DNA from: Acidobacteriaceae bacterium
Lineage (GTDB): Bacteria > Acidobacteriota > Terriglobia > Terriglobales > Acidobacteriaceae
Direction of reading: 5' to 3'
Assembly (NCBI GenBank): GCA_003156495.1
Contig: PMHC01000308.1
Location: 1 to 14,495 of the forward strand
DNA: 14,495 nucleotides
Positions 7,924-13,893 of the stretch are shown here, piece by piece. The translations under genes were made by a program, and so were the position numbers. The notes beneath the pieces are model-generated. The model made no database searches. It saw only the letters and a program-made list of their open reading frames with translations, and was not told where the DNA came from. How positions within the stretch are numbered: position 1 is the stretch's first letter; every line of letters starts with the position of its first letter.

Positions 7924-8286
7924 TTATTCGCTGAAGGGCACGCCGTATGAAAGCAGGGACTTATGCGATGGACGATGCAGAGTCCCCATTACGGTTGGCT
8001 GCCTGCCCATTTCTCTCCAGATGCGGAGCGCCGTTGCATTCATATAGAGCAACCGCATCCGCTCAAGACCGTCGCCTCGCTCGCTATAGATACTGAGTGT
8101 CGTCAGCAGGCGGGTCTGTCCAGTGGAGATCAGATAGGGCCCCATGCTGATGGACGGAGCATTCTGAATGCTCTGCACCTCTTCTTCGTTTTGCGCAATC
8201 ACGGTATAGTTCATGCGCTCTTGCGGAAGCGCCGATGTAAGGCGTTGCAGAAGATCATTCGATGTAAGAGTGGGCGTGGAAGCCAT
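7924..8286 (-). CDS. Hypothetical protein, 120 residues
   Basis: Family not recognised. The start at ATG 8286 is well supported: AAGGAG lies six bases upstream, so the longer frame to 8331 is not used. The product begins MASTPTLTSNDLLQRLTSAL, is soluble, and has no signal peptide, membrane span or cysteine pairs. It is mixed alpha/beta by eye, with a notable segment MGPYLISTGQTRLLTTL and then RMRLLYMNATALRIWREMG. It follows the inverted-repeat element at 8355-8464 in the direction of transcription. It could be the last gene of the GT4-GH130 operon or an independent unit starting after the repeat. Confidence 0.72.
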   Translation of the reverse strand: MASTPTLTSNDLLQRLTSALPQERMNYTVIAQNEEEVQSIQNAPSISMGPYLISTGQTRLLTTLSIYSERGDGLERMRLLYMNATALRIWREMGRQPTVMGTLHRPSHKSLLSYGVPFSE

Positions 8287-8292
8287 GCTGCT

Positions 8293-8298
8293 CTCCTT
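8293..8298 (-). promoter_or_regulatory. Ribosome binding site fixing the 8286 start
   Basis: AAGGAG on the minus strand, six bases before ATG at 8286. It decides this start over the upstream in-frame methionine at 8331. Confidence 0.75.
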
Positions 8299-8318
8299 TC
8301 GTAGAAATCCACTTGTCG

Positions 8319-8332
8319 GTTGCCATGGCAAC
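8319..8332. promoter_or_regulatory. Perfect 14-bp palindrome, possible operator
   Basis: GTTGCCATGGCAAC reads the same on both strands and lies 33-46 bases upstream of the 120-residue gene start, between it and the MITE. It is a reasonable site for a dimeric regulator, but only one copy is seen. Confidence 0.3.
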
Positions 8333-8354
8333 GCCAGGGCGGCTTCAAACCTAG

Positions 8355-8464
8355 AGCATTTTTACCAATTCTGTAGAGTGTCGAATCGTGCTGAAGGTTG
8401 CCGCTCACTGATCTTCGCGTCAACTCGGCGATCCTGAGTTCTATACACGATTGGTAAAAATGCT
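8355..8464 (-). mobile_element. MITE-like 110-bp inverted-repeat element, copy A
   Basis: A non-coding 110-bp element with perfect 15-bp terminal inverted repeats, AGCATTTTTACCAAT at 8355-8369 and its reverse complement at 8450-8464. It matches the reverse complement of the element at 13376-13485 along its full length without gaps, at about 96 of 110 positions by eye. If the ends are read as GAGCATTTTT...ATGCTT (8354-8465), it is flanked by TA on both sides, as expected for TA-targeting (IS630/Tc1-like) transposition; that family link is inference. It carries no coding capacity. It sits directly at the stop codon of the zinc-ribbon gene. Confidence 0.85.
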
Positions 8465-8671
8465 TTAATCCGCGGAATGGAAAGCAAACCAGTAATAGCG
8501 CCTCCAGCAGAACATGCAACGAACGGGCCGCAGCGCAAACATGCTGAGCAGTTCGTCGAATGAGCGCAACTCGGCCGCCTTGAATTTGACCGAGTTGCAG
8601 CGAGGGCATTTGTGCTTCATTCCAATCAGATGTGGCAGCCAATTCGGCCAAACCCAGTTTGCCGTACTCAT
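8465..8671 (-). CDS. Small zinc-ribbon protein
   Basis: A 68-residue protein from ATG at 8671, with AGAAAGAAG upstream; a GTG at 8689 would give 74 residues. Two Cys pairs, CPRC (22-25) and CMFC (52-55), are set 26 residues apart, as in four-Cys zinc ribbons. The spacer contains ELRSFDELLSMFALRPVR, and the end is aromatic and basic (WRRYYWFAF). Similar short proteins with CPxC...R...YRCxxC patterns occur widely without known function. It follows the GH130 stop after 32 bases and so is probably its operon partner. Its TAA stop uses the TA and first base at the edge of the MITE, so the natural C-terminus may have been altered by insertion. Confidence 0.8.
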   Translation of the reverse strand: MSTANWVWPNWLPHLIGMKHKCPRCNSVKFKAAELRSFDELLSMFALRPVRCMFCWRRYYWFAFHSAD

Positions 8672-8703
8672 TTTTTGCTTCTTTCTCACGCATAAAGCTC
8701 GTG

Positions 8704-9729
8704 CTACGACTCCAGTTCCTCTTGCATGCCAGAGTGGGCGTCAAGCCATGCGAGAAGCGTGCGTATGCTGCCCGTTGCCAGGGCCACGCATGAATCCGCC
8801 GCGCCGTAATAAAGGCGGATCGTGTCGCCATCGGGAGCGATCGTTTGTCCGCAGGGAAATACAACGTCTTTCACGTCGCCATTCCGCTCATAGGGGGTCT
8901 CGGGACCGAACATCCAGGAGTCTCCGCGTTGCAGGCAGATCTCCGGTTTTTCAAGATCGAAAAGCGCGAGTCCCAGGCGATAGATGCTGCCCGCGGCGGT
9001 TTGCCGCACTCCGTGATAGATCGTCAGCCACCCTTTCGGGGTCTCGATGGGCGGCGAGCAGAGTCCGATCTTGTTCGCGTCCCACCAGCCTCCGCGGCGC
9101 GCCTCCAGCATCACTTTGTGGCCGCCCCAGTGCCGCAGGTCCGGCGAGTATGAAACCCACATATGCGCGCCGGTGGGCGTTACCGGGCGATGGATCAGCG
9201 CCCAATCGCCGTTGAGCCTGCGCGGCAGCAAAGCGGCGTCTTTATCTTCGGGCGACATGATTACGCCGAATCGCTCAAAACTCTTGAAGTCCCGCGTCAG
9301 CGCAAGCGAAACGCCGGGACCGCCGCGCGCAAAAGAAGTATAGGCGACCGCATATTGTTCGAGCTCCGGAACGTAAGTAATGCGCGGATCTTCAATGCCC
9401 CAGAGTTCTTCAGGATAGTCATGCGGGTTGGCTTTGAGCGTAGGCGTGGCATCGATTCTCCATCCGTCGATTCCGTTAGCCGATCGCGCCGCGCACAGGT
9501 GCGACAGGCCCGTACGATCCTCGACCCTGCAGAGCAAGAGCGTATCTCCGTCGGCAAGCAGTACGGCCGCGGCGTTAAAGACGCTGTTGACCGGATAAGG
9601 CCAATCCTGCCGGCTGAGGATCGGGTTGTCTGGATGCCGGGCAAACAATAGTGTGTCCGTGAATGTCGCTGCTTGTCCTTTTTGCGCGATCGACATGTGC
9701 GGTGCAGCCAAAGTGGTATCTAACGTCAA
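8704..9729 (-). CDS. Glycoside hydrolase family 130 (beta-mannoside phosphorylase type)
   Basis: About 341 residues with the whole GH130 signature. Landmarks are NPIL and VFNAAAVLL near the N-terminus, LLCRVEDRTGLSHL (65-78), PEELWGIEDPRIT (106-118, catalytic Asp D114), FARGGPGVSLALTRDFKSFE, LIHRP, SYSPDLRHWGGHKV, WWDANKIG, LTIYHGV and VVFPCGQ then LYYGAADS. GH130 enzymes cleave beta-mannosides by phosphorolysis, giving mannose 1-phosphate, or in some subgroups hydrolyse them; the linkage (beta-1,2 or beta-1,4) cannot be fixed here. No signal peptide is seen, so it is probably cytoplasmic. The TTG at 9729 overlaps the GT4 stop by four bases, suggesting coupled translation; an ATG at 9696 is the alternative start. 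Confidence 0.94.
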   Translation of the reverse strand: MTLDTTLAAPHMSIAQKGQAATFTDTLLFARHPDNPILSRQDWPYPVNSVFNAAAVLLADGDTLLLCRVEDRTGLSHLCAARSANGIDGWRIDATPTLKANPHDYPEELWGIEDPRITYVPELEQYAVAYTSFARGGPGVSLALTRDFKSFERFGVIMSPEDKDAALLPRRLNGDWALIHRPVTPTGAHMWVSYSPDLRHWGGHKVMLEARRGGWWDANKIGLCSPPIETPKGWLTIYHGVRQTAAGSIYRLGLALFDLEKPEICLQRGDSWMFGPETPYERNGDVKDVVFPCGQTIAPDGDTIRLYYGAADSCVALATGSIRTLLAWLDAHSGMQEELES

Positions 9730-12107
9730 AGAGTGACACTCATTTCCTGAAAATGTACGTCCACGTTGCTTACTTCTTCCTCATGCATATCGAGGAGGGC
9801 CATCAGGAACGAAAGAGTTGATTCGGCGCCCTGATTTTCATTCACCCGGTCGGGATGAAGCCCGTCTCTGCACCCGCCGGTTGCGGTATCGTACAGTGGA
9901 ACCTGCAAATCGTTCTTGCCGAGAAACCAGCTAAAAGCGTGTTGCGCTTTCTCAAACCACTGTCGTTTGTGCGTCAGCCTATAGGTTTCAAGACAGGCGG
10001 AAACGGTTGTGCATGCCTCGATGGGTTGTTGGTCGAAGCGGGCCTTCTCTTTGCCTTCGCTAAAAAATCCATTCGAACCAATCGGGATGAAGAACTCTTC
10101 GTCGCCCTGCTGTTGCATCGCCATAAGCCATTCGAGCGATTCGATTCCCGAGGCGATCATCTTTTTGTTTTCGCTCCGCCACCCAGCCAGAATAAGGGCG
10201 TGCGACAGGCTGGCATTCGAATAAGTAAGTATTTTTTCGAACCATTGCCAAGTCGCCGTGCGATTCTGCTCGTAGATATCCAATAGTTGATTGGCGAGCA
10301 TATTTCGTGCGTTTTGGGCCGCCCGATCGCCTGGGAACCAGTCCAGATAGGCTTGTATTCCAAGAACACTGAAGGCCCATGCGCGAGGGCTGCTGAAGGT
10401 GAACACCGCCGGCAAAGCGGCCTGAAACAACCGGCCCGCCGCGCCGCGCAAGCCCGCATCCTGCGAATGGCCCAGCACCGAACCCAATGCCCATAGCGCG
10501 CGTCCATGGCTGTCTTCCGAGCCGACCTCTTCCAGCCATTTCCGGTCATAGCCGAGGAAGTTACGGAATCGCCCGGTATCGGAGTTAAAAGCCAGCCACA
10601 AAAAAGCCAGGTAGCGCTGCGAGAGTTTTGCGTAATCCGTTCCGTTGGCGTAGAGCACTGCCTCATTCAAGGTGTTCGATACGATGAGCGCGCGCGCATT
10701 ATCGTCCGTGGTGTAGCCCTCGCGCGTGTTGGGCACGGAAAAGATCGCGTGCTGCAAGATGCCGGTATCGTCGGTCATGTTCAGCAGATGCGTAATATCC
10801 AATTCCGGCAGCACATCCGGTGCGCGCTTCGTCAATTCGTCCAACTGCGCGGGCCGCGGCCGCAGATTGCGCTCATAGCGTGCGCGCTGAAAACTCGCCA
10901 TATACGCGCGCGCCGTCTTCGGCCACGTCGTTTTGCGCGAGTAAAGATAAGCGCGTTTCCGCATCGCATGGCGCTCCGCGTCATTCTCCAGCAGGTTGCT
11001 TACGGCATTCGCAATCGAATTGGGATCGTCGAAGGGAACGATCACGCCGCGCCCTTCCGCCAGCAGTTCTTTCGCATGCCAGTACGGTGTGGAGACGATC
11101 GCTTTTCCCGCGCCCAGGGCAATGGCGAGCGTGCCGGAAACGACCTGCGCCTCTTGCCGGTAGGGCGTGATGTAAATGTCGGCCGCGCCCACATGCTCGA
11201 TCAACTCTTCGGTGCTCACAAAACGGTTATTGAGAATCAACTGCGAAGAGACGCCCAGTTCTTCCGCCAGCGCTTTCAGCCCTTCGCGATACTTTTCCCC
11301 TTCCCGCCGCCGGATCTGCGGATGGGTTACGCCGGAAACGATATAGACCACCTTGGGATGCTTGGCCAGAATCATGGGAAGCGCGCGGATAACATTCTCG
11401 ATGCCTTTGTTTGGAGACAGCAGGCCGAAGGTAAGCAAAACGGACTTTCCTTCGGTGCCGAACTTGTCTTTGAAATAGTTCGGGTCCATGAAGGGCATTT
11501 CGGGCACGCCATGCGGAATCAAATCGATTTTTTCTCCGGGAACGCCGTATACATCGCGCAGCATCCCGGCGGCCAACTCGCTCATCACCACCAGACGATC
11601 GGAGAGCGTCGCGATTTCTTCAAGCACGGTGCGCTGCTGCGCATCCGGCTCGCGAAGAACCGTATGCAGCGTGGTTACCAGCGGCATTTTCAGTTTGCGT
11701 AGCAGCGCCAGAATATGGTTGCCCGCCTCTCCGCCATAGACGCCGTATTCGTGCTGCAGGCACACTAGATCGTTGCCATTGAAATTCAGAAAATCGGCGG
11801 CGCGCTCGTACGATGCAAGGTCTTCCTGCTCCAGTTCCAGACGCACTTGTTCCGGGTAGTCGTAATGCGAACCCGGATCGTTGACGGGGATGGCGAACAG
11901 ACGTTCTTGCCCGTACTCGGCCGCGAGCGCGGTACAAAGGTCGGTGGTAAACGTCGCGATGCCGCATTCGCGCGGAAGATAGTTTCCGACAAAGGCAATG
12001 CGCGTGGGCAGCGAAATGGAAGAAGCTTTCCATCCGCTCTCTGGCGACATGGCTACGGTATGATTTCTGGCGGCTTTCTCCGAATGCGTAATTTCGTGAA
12101 AATTCAT
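9726..12107 (-). CDS. GT4 glycosyltransferase fused to a predicted alpha/alpha-toroid domain
   Basis: A 793-residue two-part protein. Residues ~35-405 form a GT-B glycosyltransferase of family 4: IAFVGNYLPRECGIATF at the N-domain, QHEYGVYGG (118-126), IPHGV (197-201), and the donor site FGLLSPNKGIENVIRALP. ADIYITPYRQEAQVVSGTLA then follows, where the usual second Glu of the EX7E motif is absent. Residues ~435-780 are a helical domain with blocks TDDTGILQHAIFSVP, EGYTTDDNARALI, EDSHGRALWALG, WFEKILTYSNASLSHALI and FDQQPIEACTTVSA. These recall (alpha/alpha)6 barrels of sugar epimerases or hydrolases. It is cytoplasmic by appearance. The start at ATG 12107 has AGGA four bases upstream. The coupled GH130 gene points to a shared glycan; the direction (synthesis or turnover) is inference. 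Confidence 0.92.
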   Translation of the reverse strand: MNFHEITHSEKAARNHTVAMSPESGWKASSISLPTRIAFVGNYLPRECGIATFTTDLCTALAAEYGQERLFAIPVNDPGSHYDYPEQVRLELEQEDLASYERAADFLNFNGNDLVCLQHEYGVYGGEAGNHILALLRKLKMPLVTTLHTVLREPDAQQRTVLEEIATLSDRLVVMSELAAGMLRDVYGVPGEKIDLIPHGVPEMPFMDPNYFKDKFGTEGKSVLLTFGLLSPNKGIENVIRALPMILAKHPKVVYIVSGVTHPQIRRREGEKYREGLKALAEELGVSSQLILNNRFVSTEELIEHVGAADIYITPYRQEAQVVSGTLAIALGAGKAIVSTPYWHAKELLAEGRGVIVPFDDPNSIANAVSNLLENDAERHAMRKRAYLYSRKTTWPKTARAYMASFQRARYERNLRPRPAQLDELTKRAPDVLPELDITHLLNMTDDTGILQHAIFSVPNTREGYTTDDNARALIVSNTLNEAVLYANGTDYAKLSQRYLAFLWLAFNSDTGRFRNFLGYDRKWLEEVGSEDSHGRALWALGSVLGHSQDAGLRGAAGRLFQAALPAVFTFSSPRAWAFSVLGIQAYLDWFPGDRAAQNARNMLANQLLDIYEQNRTATWQWFEKILTYSNASLSHALILAGWRSENKKMIASGIESLEWLMAMQQQGDEEFFIPIGSNGFFSEGKEKARFDQQPIEACTTVSACLETYRLTHKRQWFEKAQHAFSWFLGKNDLQVPLYDTATGGCRDGLHPDRVNENQGAESTLSFLMALLDMHEEEVSNVDVHFQEMSVTL

Positions 12108-12111
12108 TGCG

Positions 12112-12115
12112 TCCT
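12112..12115 (-). promoter_or_regulatory. Ribosome binding site of the GT4 gene
   Basis: AGGA four bases upstream of ATG at 12107 on the minus strand (GCAGGACGCAATG). It supports this start. Confidence 0.6.
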
Positions 12116-12141
12116 GCTTTCATTCGTGCCCGACGCTCACC

Positions 12142-12159
12142 ATCGAGGAGATACTCGAT
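12142..12159. repeat. Short inverted repeat in the GT4 leader
   Basis: ATCGAG and CTCGAT flank GAGATA, 35-52 bases before the GT4 start. It could be an operator or a leader hairpin. No convincing -10/-35 pair was found nearby. Confidence 0.25.
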
Positions 12160-13375
12160 CAGATGTGGTCTAGGCTGGACTGCCGCTTATCGGATACACG
12201 TGGACCGTGTCAGATGCTGTTGGGGCAATCCGGGGAAATTAATTACTGAATCTGCCGCGACGATATGGTTACTGTGGCGAGCTGGGAACCAGGGTATTCC
12301 GTCGCCTGCGCGGAATGAAGTTCAGCGGTATTGAGCCGAAGCGTATTTTTATCGCGTGCGCGGATCGGGACGCGATCGATTGCATTTTGCCGGATGATTC
12401 CAATGCTTTTGCGCGCGGAAATCGCCGATTCGCCTCAAGCGCTATCTAGCCTGGCAAATCATGGCACCAAAGACCGTCGCCGCAGATCCTCACCTTGCGG
12501 CCAGTCATTACCAAGCTGCTGCCGCGGTTCGGGCGGCCGGCTTGGCGGAATACATCCCTTGTACTGAAAAATCGAGCGCAGTCTCACTCTTGCGCGCTTT
12601 TAGGCGCGGCGGAAACCGAAACCGGTTTCGATCCGTCCTCGCTTATGCGTTGCGTGCTCTCCAGCCCTGGCGCACCAAGCGAGTTCTCAATTGCACGGCC
12701 GTCATCCGCGCTACCAGATTTTTGGCCCGAAGCATCGGCTAGATTCGATGGCCGGTACAAACGCTTTCCAAAGCGGTCGTGTGTTGCAAGGTGATTTTTT
12801 ACGTCGCTTTTATTCAGGAAACCCATGACAGCTCCAGTCGTACTGGTTGCGTACTTGAACGGTGCTCGTCCGAAGCGGAACCTGGAATGCCGAAGGCGAG
12901 AAAGGAAAGCCCAGCAGTTACTCTAAGTATACGCTCTAATCAATAACCGCTTTCCTCTATTTATGGGTAGATCTGGAAGTAATTAACAATCTTTTCTACG
13001 TGATAGCTTCCAATCTATCTCACCTATTGCTTGCCGTAGACGCATAACAAGCTGAATAAGTTACCTAATGCATAAGTTGACTTAATTTGTATGAGCACTT
13101 TTGCTCATGCTGTAAAGGAAATACGGACAGATGGGGCGCGAGTCAATCAATACTCGGCGTGCAAATACCTTGAATCGCTATCTAGTCTTCTACATCTGAA
13201 GTTCGCATCAAAACACCGTACCTGTTTCTATTTATCCGGTGCCAAACGATTGCATAACTAGAGCACGTCATTTAATTAACCTAATGACCTATCTTCCTGA
13301 CCACCGGAGCCCGCCGTGGCAGACGAAGGAATCTGTGGTTGTTTTTTGTGTCGCAATCCAATCGTGCCGGATTAG
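12160..13375. other. Long region without credible genes, partly AT-rich
   Basis: About 1.2 kb between the GT4 leader and MITE copy B. Frames of up to 99 codons exist on the plus strand (12461-12742 and 12495-12794), but they overlap in different phases, lack ribosome sites and resemble no family I know. A 44-codon frame from an ATG near 12318 is similar. From about 12925 to 13300 the base composition turns AT-rich, unlike its surroundings. That part holds a 7-bp hairpin ATGAGCA/TGCTCAT (13091-13108) and a weak palindrome GTCATT...AATGAC (13267-13288). It looks like decayed or acquired spacer DNA. Confidence 0.5.
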
Positions 13376-13485
13376 AGCATTTTTACCCATAGTGTATTGA
13401 ATTCAGGATCGTCGAGTTGACGCGAACATCAGCGAGCGGCAACCTTTAACAAGATTCGGCACTCTACATCATTGGTAAAAATCCT
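13376..13485 (+). mobile_element. MITE-like 110-bp inverted-repeat element, copy B
   Basis: The second copy, opposite in orientation to copy A and exactly the same length. Its ends, AGCATTTTTACCCAT and ATTGGTAAAAATCCT, pair at 13 of 15 positions, so it is more decayed than copy A. The interior block TCGAGTTGACGCGAACATC and the following AGCGAGCGGCAACCTTTAA are shared with copy A in reverse complement. TA lies at the left flank (13373-13374); the right flank is CA. Confidence 0.85.
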
Positions 13486-13635
13486 CCAGTAGGTCTGTAA
13501 CCGCGCGCATAAGCTATCTTCTTGTATCGGAACTTCTGCCGTGCTTTTCCGCGCGTGAACCGCCAGTCGATCGTTACACTTTCCTGGTTCATCTTTCTGC
13601 TCCACGCGCGCGCTTGAAGCTCCAGCCAAAAACGC

Positions 13636-13686
13636 AAAAAGCGATAGAGCCACGGTATCTAGACCGCGGTTCTATCGCTTTTTTTT
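13636..13686 (-). terminator. Strong terminator downstream of tRNA-Thr
   Basis: The left arm AAAAAGCGATAGAGCC (13636-13651) pairs with GGTTCTATCGCTTTTT (13668-13683) with one G-U-compatible difference. An inner CGGT/ACCG adds to the stem. It is flanked by an A-run on one side and a T-run on the other, so it can work in both directions. It lies 62 bases past the tRNA-Thr 3' end on the minus strand. Confidence 0.8.
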
Positions 13687-13747
13687 GACCTGATATCGAT
13701 GCGTATTTTGGCAGATTCCTCGTGGAACCCGCCATTTTTTAATCATC

Positions 13748-13823
13748 TGGAGCCGACGGTCAGAGTCGAACTGACGACCTGCTGATTACGAATCAGCTGC
13801 TCTACCAACTGAGCTACATCGGC
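13748..13823 (-). tRNA. tRNA-Thr(CGT)
   Basis: The minus-strand cloverleaf has acceptor GCCGATG pairing with CGTCGGC (one G-T wobble), D arm GCTCAGTTGGTAGAGC, and anticodon stem GCTGA/TCAGC with loop TTCGTAA, anticodon CGT. The T arm is GTCAGTTCGACTCTGAC, the discriminator is T, and CCA is encoded. The mature part without CCA is 13751-13823. It reads ACG codons. Confidence 0.96.
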
Positions 13824-13834
13824 TCGTCTTTTCG

Positions 13835-13864
13835 ATTGTATCGTTGCCGTGGAGGTTAGGTAAA
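13835..13864 (-). promoter_or_regulatory. Promoter of tRNA-Thr
   Basis: On the minus strand TACAAT (13835-13840) and TTTACC (13859-13864) are 18 bases apart, and the tRNA begins 12 bases downstream of the -10. The -35 half lies in the same stretch as the divergent promoter of the gene at 13894. Confidence 0.5.
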
Positions 13865-13881
13865 GTCGCACCGCTCGCCGC

Positions 13882-13887
13882 TATACT
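13882..13887 (+). promoter_or_regulatory. -10 box consistent with a leaderless transcript
   Basis: TATACT is followed by GTGCTG and then the ATG at 13894. Transcription from this box would be expected to begin at or next to the A of the ATG. There is no Shine-Dalgarno, which fits leaderless initiation. No clear -35 is seen. Confidence 0.4.
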
Positions 13888-13893
13888 GTGCTG

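Noticed and set aside
8319..8332. Similarity of the palindrome to the eukaryotic RFX X-box
   Set aside because: The match is striking, but the host is a bacterium without RFX proteins; treated as chance and kept only as a palindrome.
8211..8864. 217-codon minus-strand frame across the MITE
   Set aside because: It crosses the GH130 3' end, the zinc-ribbon gene and the MITE in a different phase; composition is Arg/Ala/Leu noise.
10506..11702. 398-codon plus-strand frame
   Set aside because: It is entirely antisense to the GT4 gene, whose motifs are clear; no family features on this strand.
13429..13653. 74-codon minus-strand frame ending inside MITE copy B
   Set aside because: It starts inside the terminator hairpin and ends in the repeat; no ribosome site and no recognisable motif.
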